Positions 1 to 12,430 are shown, counted from the first letter of the stretch. The stretch: DNA of 64,000 nt from Allium sativum (GCA_030737875.1 CM060909.1:30091659-30155658); one strand, 5' to 3'. Made by a program: numbers and translations. Notes: generated from the letters alone by a model not told the origin.

Positions 1-720
1 TATTACATTTAAAATGTAATTTTAATGTTAACATCTTTATCACTTTTGATTCCTTTTTAATCTTCCTATCTTACAATAAAAATGTAATCTTTTAATTTCA
101 AACAATGATCATTTTTATGTACACAACAAAAATGTGAATTTTTATGTTAACATATTTTCATTTCAAATAATTAATCTTATTTAATGATTCATTTACATTA
201 AAAAGGTAAATTTTAATGTAAAAACATTTTCAAACAATGAATCTTATTTAATGATTCATTTACATTAAAAAGGTAAATTTTAATGTAAAAAACATTTTTT
301 ACCAAAAATGATATTTTTAATCTAACATAACATTTTTATAATAACATAACATTTCTAAATAAATGACATTTTTATAATAACATGACATTTCTAAATAAAT
401 GACATCTTCATATTAACATGACATGATTCTAATTAAAAGACATTTTTATTTAACATAACAAGATTCTAAATAAAAGACATTTTTATTTAACATAACAAGA
501 TTCTAAATAAAAGACATTTTTATTTAACATAACAAGATTCTAAACAAAAGACATTTTTATTTTAACATAACATTTTCCAACAAAATTTCTAACATAACAT
601 TTTCTAACAATAGCCGTTTCTAACAAAAATGATATTTTTATTTAAACAAAACATTATCTAAACAATTGACATTTTTATTTAAATAATTAAAGATTATATT
701 TTTTTCCCAAAAATATAATT
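1..720. repeat. Degenerate AT-rich minisatellite with hairpin units
   Basis: Irregular tandem units of about 25-60 bp built on ACATTTTTAT, TAACATAACA and AATGACATT. Several units contain perfect inverted repeats. Examples are TTTACATTAAAA paired with TTTTAATGTAAA across a 7-nt loop at about 191..222 and again at about 250..282. Position and structure match the hairpin minisatellites inside the intact giant LTRs further right. Confidence 0.7.
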
Positions 721-800
721 CAACGAATCATTACCATCACAGTCAGTCAATCAATCTAAATTTTGTATGGCGCATATTTTTAATATCACAACCACAATCA

Positions 801-831
<31 letters not shown>

Positions 832-839
832 TTTTAAAA

Positions 840-2896
840 CATGGCCTCGTTAATGGCGACTGGTGATTTCTCACCAGATTTCGTCATGCGTGAGTGCCTA
901 CATTTATTTTCCTTCCTTAATTCGTTTTCTTTCAATTGAATTCCTCAGTAACCTTCAACGATAATCTTCGTTGAAAATACTTCTGTTTTCCATCGGTTTT
1001 TGACAAATGTTTTCTTCATTTTAATTTTTCTTTTGAAGTCAGATTTGGTTTTCTTCTATTAATCGCAGATGACCAAATTCATAAATCGGCCTCTACACCT
1101 CGGATGCATCAACTTAATGAAGATCCATAGCTGATCTAAATCTGTTTGAAAGCTAGAGAACAAGACTTTGGGGGAATTGGGATCAGGCATTGCCAGTGCA
1201 AGTGTTGAATCACTTCCGATTCTTCATAACTTTTTCTTCAGATTTCACCATTTTTCATAATTGGTAAGTGTTCGGATCTGATTTTTAGAATTGTTTGGGG
1301 TAATAAGTTAGGGTTTGGTTTGTCTTTGGTCTGAAGTTTTAAGTTGATGATAGTTTGAATTGCGATTTAAAGATTTATTAAATGATTTGAAGTAGAAAAG
1401 AAATATGGGTTCGTTGTTATTTCAATACGCATTGTTTTATCAGATTTATATGATATATGCTGTTAAATCAGAGGAGCAGTTGATATCTTAATTATATTTC
1501 ACCCTTTATGGAGTTGGTGTCCATTATTCCCAGTAAGGTTGTTCTTCCAGAAATTGAAAATCAGTGAATTTTTGTGACGTTTTGGAAGTAAAACTACACG
1601 ACTACTGGAGTAGATGAAATGTTGGTTCTCTAATTCCAGTAAGTTGGATATGGATTCCTAGTAATTCAGTTTGGGATTTTAACATGACATAAATCAGTTT
1701 TAGAGTAAGATTTGGATCTGGTTTATGTTTTAATCACCTAGTTTAGTTAGATGGTTTTGGTTACAAGTTCATGAGCATAAGTTTTTTTTTTTGATCATTT
1801 CTCCAATTAATTAAGAATTGCCCTGGTCTGGAGCAAATCTATGTGGTGGCATTTAAATTTTACTGGTATGAAACCTACAAACTGTTGATTCTGGCTCTAG
1901 GATTGATTCATAGGAGTCTGTGAATCATCAACCAGACCTAGAGAATGGAATGGAAGAATATTTTTGGGATTTCAGTAGGATGAATTTAGATGTTATCAAT
2001 ATATATGTAAGGGGTGCATGATGTTTCCAGCGATTAGGTCCTGTTCCAGCTATTTTGAAGTCATGCATTGTTGTTCCAGGTGATGTAAACTTATGAAGAA
2101 ACAGACATAGGCATGTTCATGTTTTCATGTACAAGAAGCTCCCCCTGTAACTTGTTTAATCCTATTAAATTGTTTATATAGGATGTTTGGGTACATGCAA
2201 AGTAGAATTCGTGAGCAGGACTAACATGATTGATAATCATATATTAAGGAGAGAGGTACAGATAATATATACTGGAGCCAGAGTTGTTTCATAGCTCAGG
2301 GTTCAATCCGATATTATTTTGAATTAGTGTCTAACCTTTTGACCAATCTCATGTTAAACCCGCTTATGAGTTTGGAATATTGAGGTTGGATATTGGATTA
2401 ATGGTAGATGGGTTTTGGAATTCGTTGGATACAATCCAGTATAGTTATGTTGGTTTTATATAAAAGTAGTGCTATGGCTTGTCATCCATATGTTAGGCTT
2501 TCAGCTGCTACCTTAAGTTTATTAACGCAAATCTGGCTTGATAATGAAGCATTCAAAGTTTACCATTTATCTGCTCTCATATATTAGAAAGTACTGCAGT
2601 GGATTCTCAAAGCTTGCTACTCTGAACAAACATTACGTAATGGATTTTTTTCTCTCTGGAATCTCTTTAATGGTTAACGTTCGGTTTGAAGGTCGTAAGC
2701 AAGTTGGGTCGTAGGAGGTTCAGAGAGCACGTATGCGGGATAATTTCCTCATCATGAGCTATTAATTTTTAGTTATTTTTATAGATACATGTATTTTCAG
2801 TTTTATTTCAGCTTCTATGCTTTTTATCTGTAATGGTTGGTGTGCTAACTTGTCTTTTATACAGTTTTAGTAGATAATAAAGTGAACCAATTTTCA
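840..2896 (+). other. Gene-like insert, possibly a retroposed or captured transcript
   Basis: This block breaks the minus-strand LTR fragment and differs from everything else in the window. It is less repetitive, has plausible plant splice signals (GTGAGT at 890, CGCAG ending at 1068, GTAAGT at 1264), and ends in an AATAAA-type signal (about 2877) followed by a short A run (about 2898..2904). No long open frame exists beyond the 36-residue spliced frame described separately, and I recognise no protein family. The AT-rich flanks hide any TSD. It could be a non-coding RNA gene, a 5' leader with its downstream gene lost, or a captured host fragment. Confidence 0.35.
841..1130 (+). CDS. Hypothetical 36-residue spliced peptide (exons 841..889 and 1069..1130)
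   Basis: ATG at 841 reads 16 codons to a GTGAGT donor at 890. Joining to the CGCAG acceptor (exon 2 from 1069) completes a codon across the junction and continues 19 codons to TAG at 1128..1130. The intron would be 179 bp. The predicted peptide starts MASLMATGDF and ends QLNEDP. No domain, signal peptide or membrane segment is visible. It could equally be an upstream open reading frame in a leader, because another GTAAGT donor follows at 1264. The call rests only on splice-signal and frame agreement. Confidence 0.2.
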
Positions 2897-4479
2897 AAAA
2901 AATATACATATATTTATTTTAATTTTAATTCGAGAAATCTTACCTTGATCGGTTGATTTTAATTAAATTAAACCTAGAAATTCAAACTGCTCCTATTCTT
3001 GTCCATGGTTGTTCCATCACGTAGATCTCCGAAAGACGATTCCAACGCTTCTTAAATCGTTCGATTCTGATATAAAATGAACGAGATACGGTCATTTATA
3101 CAATCTAATACATTTAAACATTATTAGTTTAATAATATTATAATTAAAAAAAGTTAATTACATAATCCTCTCGTTAATCCTTCTCTACCGTTCAAGAAAG
3201 CTTCAGGAAATCGCTCGACATCAACCTCCGTTCGTCGCCGCCAATTGCCACCACCGAAACCCCATCCATCGCCACTCGTCGAAGCGCCCTGGCCATCTCC
3301 ACCTATGCCTAAAGCGGCGCCTGACTCGCGGCCCCCTGGTCGCCAAAAAACGCTGCCAAATGGTGGTGCTTTCAGCACCTATTTCACCCAATCCGCAACG
3401 TTAAAACTGATCACGACCGTTCATTACGTAGAGCACACCAAGCTCTTGTGTTTTCCCTTTACATGTTTTAATTTTATTTAGAGGATTGATAGAGATTGAA
3501 TGAAGAAAGTCAGAGCACAGAGGCCATTGATTTCATCCCTGGTGGCTGCGTTCTAAAGAGGGATTAGGGTTTCCGCATTATACTATGTATTTATATTATA
3601 TTATATTAATTCATTAATTCGTTAAAGCCCGTTAACTCATATTCACTCCCAATCCAGCCCAAAGAATGTTGTCTCTAGCCAAATACCCCTATTCTGGACA
3701 CAATGGACCAGGTCCCGACAGCCCGTTTGATCGTCTCAACCCACTTTTCTTTATTTTAAAATATAAATCATTCAATTAATTAATTTGATCGTACATTTAA
3801 ATTTACCAGGGCCATATACTGACTCTAAACATTTCATAAAAATTATTTCTAGTTACGTTCTGACGATACGGTCTTAAGAAATTAATTTCGTCGAATTTGG
3901 AGATCGTTTGAAAAATGGCCATTTTCAAGTCAATTAAATTTGACTGAAATTGACAAAACACGTTTTAATTTACCACGCTCACATATTAATTCCAAAAATT
4001 ATGAAAATTTGAATCTAGCAATAATTTGACATTCCGGATCCAATAAAAGTGGTTTCATCGAAAACGGATGTCATATGCAATATGGTTATTTTAGAGGGCT
4101 ATATGTAATATTAAAAAATATATAAATTCTACAGCGACTATTCTGAATATTTAACTAGCCATAACGTTTGATTCCCGTTATGAAATCTCAATTTTTTAGA
4201 TTCGTTGGAAAGATAAATAAGTTTAAATATTTTTGGTTTTACTAAAATCCAATTTATTTTGAATCCTATATATTCAGTCAAAGTTCAAATTCAAATTTTC
4301 AAACTATCGCGCTACTTTAACTCCTTTTATAATTAATTTAAAAAAATTCGTTCTAACTTTGATTTAAATAATTTTTTTTTTCCATTATTATTTAAAATAA
4401 ATCATTTTAAATTTTCAAAATCCATTAAAATTGTTAAAATAAATTTTTTAAATTTGTTCAGAATTTCCAAATTGTTACA

Positions 4480-6272
4480 CGAGCAGTGAACTCTTACCCT
4501 ACATGTCCCTGTTTAGTGTTGGTCCTGAACACGAAAGGGCGTCCGTAAAATGAGGGTTTGGGATACCATTGTAATGCAACAATGGAGAGTAGCCACTCGA
4601 TGATGGTTGAAAAGCCTAGTTCCGTTAAATAAAATAAGAAAAGTAAAGAGACAGTAGAGAGGATGGAAGTAAGATGAAGGAGACGACAGAAAAGACTAAG
4701 GATGATGGAAGGATATATTGTCTCTCATTCTTACATTACTGTTCTTACGTTACTTTTCAAAATAATAAAATAAGAAAAAATTTGTTTTATGTTTACAATA
4801 TGCCAGTAGATTACAGTAAAACCGTAAACTACAAACTTGGTTTTTCAAGGATCCATGTTTCTCATGTTTAGAATATACTGCTAAATTATCACATTTTATC
4901 ATTAAATCAGCAACACAACAAGAAATCACACTTTTCCTTCCTAATATATACCATTTATCTTAGTAGCATCAAAACCTTAAACTATTTTCGCTAACCACCT
5001 TTTCCTTCGAGATTTCGTCCTTTCTAATTTCCATTTTCGACGTTCAGTCTCATGAATCCCTTATCAAGTTAGATAGTTGCTTTCATTATAAGTGTGATAA
5101 CCAATTATTTATAATGCATGTTACTAATGACAAACATCATGTTTGTTTACATAAACCACTACAATAGTTGATCATCTGGTGGAATGCTTTTAAATTGGCA
5201 TATCGTATCACAACAATGTAAAAGTCAAATGTGATATAAAATGTGCATGGTAAAAAATATGATTCAATATGTTTCTTACATCAAGATTATCTAAATCTCA
5301 AATGTTTACAAATGATTATTTTGTGCACAATGATATAACAATAGGGAATTTGTCGAAAATGAGATACCATGCAAAGGTCTAAATGAGTAAATTAAGAAAA
5401 GGATATTTTTGGACTATCAAGTCCAATTATTTGGACATGATCTAGCTTTAATCAAATATGATTTTTAGTAAATAAAGTTTTAGTTTAATCTTGTACTTAT
5501 ATTATATAATATATATTATGCATATGTGTGCATGCAAATGCAGCATAAACAATGCACATGTTTTTAAATATTTGATAATATTTAACTACTTTAAATATTT
5601 GACTGATTTCCTTAGCTCAGCTAGTTTACTAGCGGGTTTCCTCTTTTCTACATGGGTCGGATATATAATATATTCTGATAAACATTGAAATGAATTCCTT
5701 GTGAGTTTCACAGTTTGACTATAAGGCGTTCCTTAACAATGATGGGATAAAATTTAAATTTACTAAGAATAAATTATAAATAGGGTTTGTAATTAAGGAT
5801 TGGTTTAAAAATGGGAATTCAAGGATTTTAATCCCAATAATTTGAAAAGAAAAGTTGTGTTTAAAAGTTTTGAATAAATACTATTATTATTCGAATGACT
5901 TGAATATATATAAAAATGGACTTCTGTGAAATTAAAAGCACTGAACCATATTGGTCACTAGTAATAACTTCAATAAATTGTTTGTAATTATATTTTTATT
6001 TAAGATTCGAATATGTGGCTTTGAAGTGTCTTGCACTGACCTAAGTAGGATTTATCGCTCGATTCTTTATTGTGAACATTTAGTGAGATTTCTTGGTATG
6101 AAACTAAAATTCTCTATCATATTATTTAGCCATGCAAGGAGAATAAACGTTCATAATCAAGAATTCTAATCAGATTCCATACAAGAGATGTCCAGGTAAC
6201 TATATTATTTTTTGGCAAAGCCGACCGGTTTTTATAGTGCTCCTTAACGCACAAAAAGTTAGTTCTGAAAGA
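4480..6272. other. Unclassified AT-rich stretch, probably old retroelement debris
   Basis: No convincing gene is present; the open frames here are short and uncharacterised. At 4558..4570 the minus strand reads TGGTATCCCAAACC directly after a CATTACA end. This resembles a decayed tRNA-Met primer binding site beside an LTR whose TGTAATGC terminus would lie at 4570 on the plus strand. That suggests a minus-strand element whose LTR runs right from 4570, but I could not find its other end. The rest (about 4860..6270) shows no repeat family I recognise. Confidence 0.4.
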
Positions 6273-6277
6273 AGTAA
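6273..6277. repeat. TSD of the layer-1 element, left copy (AGTAA)
   Basis: AGTAA directly precedes the 5' LTR and is repeated at 51432..51436 after the 3' LTR. Confidence 0.88.
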
Positions 6278-7106
6278 TCTAACAACCCGGAATTTTGAAA
6301 CAAATTTAAAAAATTTATTTTAGAAATTTTAATGGATTTTAAATATTTAAAATAATTTAAATCGAAGTTAGAACGAATATTTTTAATTTAATTATAAAAG
6401 TAATTAGAAATAGCGCGGCAGTTTGAAAAATTGAATTCAAAATTTGACGGACTGTATAGGATGCAAAATAAATCAGATTTTAGTGAAACCAAAAATATTT
6501 AAATCTATTTAAGAGTATCTTTCCAACGAATCTGAAAAATTGAAATTTCATAGCGGGAATCAAAAGTTATGGTCAGTAGAATTTAATATAGTATATAGCC
6601 CGTATAAATAACCATTTTGCAAACGACCTCCGTTTTCAACGAAACCACTTTTGTTGAATCCGTAATATCAATTTTTTGCAAGATTCCAATTTTCATAATC
6701 TTTGGAATTAATATGTGAGCATGGTAAATCAAAACATGTTTTGTCAATTTTAGTCAATTTGGATCGACCAGAAAATAGCTATTTTCAAACGTTCTCCAAA
6801 TTCGATGAAATTAATTTTTTTAGGACCGTATCATCAAAACATAGCTAGTTATAATTTTTTGTAATTTTTGGAGTCTGTATGTGGCCCCAGTAAATTTAGA
6901 TGTACTATCAAATTAAATAATTAAATATCTAATATTTTAAATTAAAGAAAAGTGGGTTGAGACAATCAATTGGGCTGATAGGACCTAGCTCATTGGTTCC
7001 GGAACGGGGGCAATTAGGTGGGAACAACTTTTGCTGGGCTGAAATGGGAGCTGTTAAGGATTAATGGGCTAAAATCAATAATTAATAGAGTTTAGTAATA
7101 TTATAT

Positions 7107-7114
7107 TATAAATA
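7107..7114 (+). promoter_or_regulatory. TATA box in the layer-1 5' LTR
   Basis: TATAAATA lies about 830 bp into the LTR and just before the GC-rich island, the position expected at the end of U3. The matching site in the 3' LTR (about 46330) has decayed to ATTACAAATA. Confidence 0.5.
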
Positions 7115-7139
7115 TACACTAATCAAACACTAACCCACT

Positions 7140-7545
7140 CTTACCCTAAGCCAGCCGCCATTCTTTGAAATCAATGGCCAGGGCTTTCTAAAATTCAATC
7201 CATGAATTCTCTCAATCCCCTCTATGAAATTCGAAACTTCAAAAGGAAATTGAAGAGATTAGTGAGCTCTTGAAGATGGATGGTGAAGATCGTCGCTGGT
7301 TAACCGATGTGGCCGGACTTCCCCTTGAAAACCACGCCGTTCATTAGTGGTTTGCAGTCCAAAGAGGGGTACGAGTTGCACCATAATGGAGGCGCGGGGA
7401 GAGTCGATGACGGCGGACGAGATTGTGGCGTCCGATCGAAGTCCAGTGGTGGCGTTGGTGGTGCGTTCTGGAGGAAAGAAGGTTGAAGTTGGGTTCGGTC
7501 CTGTACAGGCAACTATGTGGAAGAAAGGGTATTACCCTTAATTAT
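7140..7545 (+). other. GC-rich, leader-like island in the layer-1 5' LTR
   Basis: This compositional island lies just downstream of the TATA box. It carries a 64-codon frame at 7347..7541 whose counterpart in the 3' LTR (46575..46772) has 65 codons and ends in the same residues (TMWKKGYYP). The frame has no recognisable domain, and several substitutions between the copies change residues. I read it as transcribed leader or a captured gene fragment rather than a working gene. Confidence 0.4.
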
Positions 7546-7865
7546 GTGAATGATAATTAAATTAGTTATTTACAAAGGTAATTAAATTTCAAAATTCTAT
7601 AACTTTGTCATACAAAAATGAAATCGAACGATTCCAGTTGCGACGGAACCGTAAATTCAAAATCTACATTTCAGAACTGACCGGGACAGAAACGGAGCAT
7701 GTTGGAAATTCAGACAAAATCGATGTGAGAATTCGATTTATTTATTTTTAATTAAAAATAATTAATTATGATTGTGATTTTTCTTTCGATTCGTTGTTAA
7801 ATTCTAATTGATTGTCATATGTGATTTGATCTGGAATTGTCATTGTTATGTAGATCTATTGATTT

Positions 7866-8970
7866 GACGGTTGTTGTGCTGAAAACAAATATATAATGTT
7901 TGTTATAACAAAATTGTTGAAAACAAATATGTCATTTTGTTTTTATAAAATTGTTGTAAACAAATATATCATTTTTGGTTATAATAAAATAGATGAAAAC
8001 AAATATATCATTTCGTTGAGACAAAAGGATCGAAAACAAAAGTATATAATTTTTTGTTGTAACCAAATAGTGAAACAAATTTATCAATTTCTGCTGAAAC
8101 CTAAAAGTTGAAACAAAATTGTCATTATTGCCAAATTGTAAAGTTCAAACAAAATTCATTTTTGTCAATATAGAGTAGTTAAACAAAAATATTCATTTTT
8201 GTCACTATTGAGTAGTTAAACAAAAATATCCATTTTTGCCAATATATTATAGTTGAAATAAAAACATTCGTCTTCGTCAAATTAGGATTGTTGAACAAAA
8301 TATACACTTTTGTCAAATTATAAAAAATTGAAACCAAATTTGTCACTTTTGTCAAAATGTAACAGTTGAAACAAAAATGCCATTTTTTTGCTAAAATATA
8401 ATGGTAAGAACAAAATTTTCATTTTTGTTAATTAGAATTGAATTAGAACAAAAATTACATTTTTGTCAAATAGATTTATGTTAAAAAAAAAATAACATTT
8501 TTGTTAAATAGATCTGTGTTAAAACAATAATATCATTTTTGTTAAATAGAGATTGTAAAGAAACATATCACTTTTATTTGTTTTGTTGAGTTAGAATTGT
8601 CGACAAAACAAACATATCACTTTTATTTGTTTTTTTGAGTTAGAATTGTCGACAAAACAGATATATCACTTTTATTTGTTTTGTTGAGTTAGAATTGTCA
8701 GCAAAACAAACATATCACTTTTATTTGTTTCGTTGAATTAGAATTGTCGACAGAACAAAGTTATCATTTTTATTGTTTTGTTGAGATAGATTAGTTGAAT
8801 CAAAGTATATACATTTTTGTCAAAATATATATTTTTGTCAAAAATAGATTAGTTGAACCAAAATACATTTTTGACAAAATATACATTTTTGTCAAAATAG
8901 ATTAGTTGAATCAAAATATATATTTTTGTCAAAATATAAATTTTTGGTTAAAATAGATTAGTTGAACCAG
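7866..8970 (+). repeat. Hairpin minisatellite in the layer-1 5' LTR
   Basis: Tandem units of about 35-50 bp follow the pattern AAACAAAAATATCATTTTTGT plus a TTAAATAGA-like spacer, compared here in two parts: ACAAAAAT and ATTTTTGT, which are self-complementary across a short loop. Units near 8560..8760 carry a longer variant (CACTTTTATTTGTTTTGTTGAG). The array continues past the LINE (10555..10646) and past the solo LTR (41937..42990). Confidence 0.8.
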
Positions 8971-8981
8971 AATATTCAAAA

Positions 8982-10291
8982 ATGCCACAGAAATCCACCT
9001 ATTTGGGACTTCCTTTAATCAATTCTCGTATTTCAAAGAAAAATGTGTCCCTCTTTTTGAGAAGATAGTATCTAAGTTACAGGAATGGCTTTCATGTAGT
9101 TTGTCTCAAGCGGGTAGATTAACAATTGTACAATCAGTGGTTATGTCTTTCACTACTTATTGGACGAGACATTATGTGTTGCCTTCAAAATTGATTAGTA
9201 TGATAATTGGGGCAATTAACAAATTTCTTTGGAATGGTGATATTTATTCCAAGAAAATGATTCCTATATCTTTTCATAAACTTTTTGATGATAAAATGCA
9301 TGGAGGATTAGGAATAACAAATATATCACTCTGGAACAAAGCTGCAATCTCTTGTTATTTTGAGAAATTACATTCGAGTGATGGCTGTCTATGGACTCAA
9401 TGGATCAAAACTAATCTGATTGGGAAAAACCATTTTTGGACGATGGATATACCACAAAATTGCAGTTGGAGTTAGAGGAATATACTAAAACTGAGGAGTG
9501 TTTTTTAGCCTTTTGTCCAGTGTAATTACAAGTCTAATACAAAATTATCCTTCTGGTTTGATCCTTGGGTAAAGTCAGGAATGATCTTAAGTATGGTAGT
9601 GGATTACAATCTAAGGAGATTATTTGGATTCCCTGAAAATGCCTATGTAGAGGATTATATTCATGATGGTCATCTGTTACTTCCATATTCTAGTTCTGCA
9701 AGTTTGAGAGCATTATGGAAGGATATTACTGATAATTTTGTGGTGCATGGAGATAGACCAATGACATGGAGTAACAAATCTTTCTCTATTCATCATGTAT
9801 ATACTCTATTGCAGGGAGAAAAGCAATCATTTCCTTGGGCAAAGAGGATTTGGTCTTCGAATTCATCAGCAAAAGAAAATCTATTGCTCTGGAAGGTCAT
9901 GGCAAATGCAGTAAACACTAAAGATAAACTGGTTAAGATTGGAGTTGTTGATAATGGAAATTGCCTGCTGTGTAATTCTGCTTTGGAGTCGAATGTGCAC
10001 CTGTTTTTTGAATGTAGTTTTTCATATCAAATTTGGCTGAGATTGATGGCTATTGGTGGTTATCACAGACCCTCGAATAACAGTAGAACTGAATGGTTTA
10101 ATCTGTTCAAGGGTACAAGGTGGAAAACAAGTAGGGCTGTGATGCTTTTATCCATACTGAAGAAATTCATATATGCCGTTTGGTCTGAACGAAACAATAG
10201 GGCTTTTGGGCATGGTAGTTTAAATGATAATCAAGTTTTTGGTATTATTCATGGGAAATTTTTGAAGAAGATTGCAAGTACCAATAGATAG
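8982..10291 (+). pseudogene. LINE ORF2 remnant: end of reverse transcriptase plus zf-RVT domain
   Basis: The first block, STYLGLPL then a basic stretch and SQAGRLTIVQSV, is the conserved motif following the plant LINE reverse transcriptase palm. The end of the palm-distal region continues in an open frame 9101..9475 (FLWNGD, GGLGI). After a stop, the frame 9581..10291 carries the zinc-binding reverse-transcriptase-associated domain, with CLLC, then H and C spaced as in zf-RVT (VHLFFEC), preceded by a KENLLLWKVM block. A 2-base shift near 9048 and a stop at 9473 break the frame. The polymerase catalytic YxDD and the endonuclease are missing by truncation. It is non-functional. Confidence 0.88.
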
Positions 10292-10514
10292 TTACTCTGG
10301 ATTCTATTGCTTTTGGGTGATATTTCTGGTTTCTGGTACAAAGTGATGATTTTTCTTTTTTAAGAACTGAAATGTAATTAACTACTAGCAGACTTGAGTA
10401 TTTTTTTTGTGCTTTTGGGATGTATGTAATTGTTTTTTTTTTCTCAATTCTGTCAGTTAGTCTAGGTTATAGATTTTTTTGTATTTGACAGACTTTTGTA
10501 ATTAGTTGTTTGTG

Positions 10515-10520
10515 AATAAA
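10515..10520 (+). terminator. LINE polyadenylation signal
   Basis: AATAAA lies 20 bp before the A tail that ends the LINE. Confidence 0.6.
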
Positions 10521-10554
10521 AGTTTTCTTGTTGCCTTTCAAAAAAAAATATTCA

Positions 10555-10646
10555 TTTTTGTCAAAATATAATAGTGGAAACAAAAATTTTCATTTTGTCA
10601 AAATATGATGATTGAAAACAAAAATTACATTTTTGTTAAATAGATT
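10555..10646 (+). repeat. Layer-1 minisatellite between the LINE and the solo LTR
   Basis: A short stretch of layer-1 5' LTR, collinear with about 48225..48315 of the 3' LTR. It ends at the AGATT target site. Confidence 0.8.
10642..10646. repeat. TSD of the solo LTR, left copy (AGATT)
   Basis: Repeated at 41932..41936. The layer-1 3' LTR has a single AGATT at the matching site (about 48312). Confidence 0.88.
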
Positions 10647-11440
10647 TGTAACAACCCGGAAAATACGAGACAATTTAAAAATTTTAAATTGGTTATTTCA
10701 ATGCAATTTGAACAATTGAAATAGAAGATTTCAATAAAAGAATGAATTAGAAATAGTGTGTCAGTTTGAAAATTTGAATTCAAACTTTGACTGACTGCAC
10801 CGTGTGGAAAATATAATGGATTTTAGTGAAACCAAAAATATTTAAATCTGTTTATGAATATCTTTTTAACGAATCTGAAAAATCGAAGTTCCATAGCGAG
10901 AATCAAAAGATATGGCCAAATGAATTTTCAGAAAGGTCGCTATATAGAATATATAGCCCCTGAAAACAAACATTTTGCAAACGACCTCGGAATTCGACGA
11001 AACCACTTTTGTTGGGTCCAGGATGTCAAACTATTGCTAGGTTTCAAATTTCATAATTTTTGAAGCTAGTATGTGAGCGTGGCAAAAGAGAATGTGTTTG
11101 GTCAATTTCTGTTAAATTGGATCGACCAGAAAAGGGCCATTTTTCAAACGATCTCAGAATTCGACGAAACTAGTTTTGTTGGGACCGTTGCATCAAAACA
11201 TAGCTAGATTTATTTTTCTGGAATTTTTCGAATTTGTTTGTGGCCCTGGCAAATTGAAATGTACGTTCAAATTGAATATAAAATGTTTTATACTTTAATT
11301 TGAAAAATAACTGACTGTAACAGTCGAATTGGCCAACGAAACATATCCCATTGTGTCTGGGATGGGGGTATTTAGCTAGGGGCGACAGTCGTTGGGTTTG
11401 AAAAGGAGTTCGTTCGTGAAAACCCAAATTTTCTGAATAA

Positions 11441-11448
11441 TATATATA
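11441..11448 (+). promoter_or_regulatory. TATA box of the solo LTR
   Basis: TATATATA is followed about 60 bp later by a C-rich leader-like tract starting near 11500. It lies 795 bp into the LTR, as in the layer-1 LTR. Confidence 0.45.
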
Positions 11449-11499
11449 TGGGCGAATCAGAAAATTCCATTCATAAATTAAAAATAAAAAAAAACGCTC

Positions 11500-11850
11500 A
11501 GAAACCCTCACATCTCTCGTTATCGACGGCGACGCGACTTTCATCCTTCCCGACCAGATTCCGACCGCCTCAGCCCCCTGCCGACCTCGCCACCACCTAC
11601 AATCGACGCCGCCGCCTCCCCTCTTCAAATCCGACCAAACCCTGACCCCCCTCGTCGCCCCATCGACGAGCACGAGCCCCACGAAGTCCGACACTTCCCA
11701 GCGCCGCCCCGACCAGATCCGACCACCGAACTGCCTCCAACCACCACCGACCGACTTCTCCTCTCTTCCCTCTTCCACGCTGTACCTTCCGATCGTAGTA
11801 TCGTGCCTCGGTTTTCGCGAAAACTGTAAACCTAGTTTTGAACCATCGTG
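11500..11850 (+). other. GC-rich leader-like island of the solo LTR
   Basis: Strongly pyrimidine- and CG-rich (CGACGGCGACGCGAC, CCGCCGCC). It stands out from the AT-rich surroundings and resembles a plant gene 5' leader. It is followed by a possible splice donor, AAAGGTGAGA, at about 11850. The 202-codon minus-strand frame (11170..11778) and the 65-codon plus-strand frame are compositional and have no recognised domain. Confidence 0.35.
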
Positions 11851-12172
11851 AAAGGTGAGACCTTTATTATATTTGAACTTTGAAAAATCATATCTTTATG
11901 GTGTGTTAACGAAATTCGATGAAACAGGAAACATCATGACCGTAAGGAGGCTCTCTACCACATAGAAGAGTCCGCGGATTTTTTTGAGCCATCTAGGATT
12001 TTTAGCACTTCGAAAATCAATGTGAGAAATCTAAATTAAATGAAATTGAATGGAAAATGTCATGTGTAAATTATACAAGCGAAATATAAAGTATACACGT
12101 GTTGTATACCTCATGTACATGCGTTGTGTAAGTTGTTTGAGCGAAGTATAAATTATACATGCATTGTTTAAA

Positions 12173-12177
12173 TGATA
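12173..12177. repeat. TSD of the Tekay-like element, left copy (TGATA)
   Basis: Repeated at 23953..23957. Confidence 0.93.
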
Positions 12178-12430
12178 TGTAACACCCCGAATTTTAGTTA
12201 ATACTAAAATTCACTAATTACAGGATAAATAATCTCAGTTGTGGGAATTGGGGGTAACGAGCTGCGTTATTGCGTTCGTCTCGGAAAAATACGCGAAATA
12301 GAGTCCGAGTTTTCGAGAATCGGAGTCCGTATGGCCCGGTTATGGCCCAATGAAGTTTGCAGAAAAATTAAAAACTTAAAACAGATTTAAAATTTAAATT
12401 TCAGATTGTGGAATGGGACAGGCGGGGTCA

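Larger units (their letters stand above)
1..4479 (-). mobile_element. Truncated minus-strand LTR of the giant-LTR group, interrupted at about 840..2896
   Basis: Read on the minus strand, an LTR begins TGTAACAATTTGG at 4479 and runs leftwards. The segment 4479..2900 matches the first 1.5 kb of the LTR at 45453 in the same order; for example the block at about 3955..4020 reverse-complements to the block at 45915..45990. The GC-rich island (3154..3480) sits about 1-1.3 kb from the LTR start, as in the intact copies. Beyond the insert at 840..2896, the AT-rich hairpin minisatellite expected next in such an LTR occupies about 1..720. The distal half, and so the LTR 3' end, lies outside the window. 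No interior or TSD can be assigned. This is an old, degenerate copy. The small open frames at 3154..3378 (minus) and 3245..3481 (plus) are frames through the GC-rich island, not convincing genes. Confidence 0.7.
8979..10546 (+). mobile_element. 5'-truncated L1-type LINE
   Basis: This is a non-LTR retrotransposon 3' end with an A8 tail at 10541..10548. It is flanked by the 8-bp TSD AATATTCA (8971..8978 and 10547..10554). Removing it restores collinearity with the layer-1 3' LTR near 48220. Only the C-terminal part of ORF2 and the 3' UTR remain, as expected from incomplete target-primed reverse transcription. The 3' UTR (10292..10540) is T-rich and ends with AATAAA at 10515..10520. Confidence 0.9.
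6278..10646 (+). mobile_element. Layer-1 5' LTR, proximal part (contains the LINE insertion)
   Basis: It starts TCTAACAACCCGG (the usual TG has become TC) and is collinear with 45453 onward. It holds U3, a TATA box at 7107, a GC-rich island (7140..7545) and the start of the hairpin minisatellite (about 7870). It is broken at 8979..10546 by a LINE and ends at the AGATT target of the solo LTR. The sequence resumes at 41937. Confidence 0.9.

Noticed and set aside
816..838. TA dinucleotide run as a promoter
   Set aside because: Simple microsatellite at an insertion junction; no supporting elements.
9101..10291. Host gene with an RNase H or zinc-finger domain
   Set aside because: Motif order, truncation, A tail and TSD identify it as a LINE ORF2 remnant.
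11170..11778. 202-codon minus-strand frame in the solo LTR
   Set aside because: Antisense to the GC-rich island, runs into AT-rich LTR sequence, with no recognised motif.
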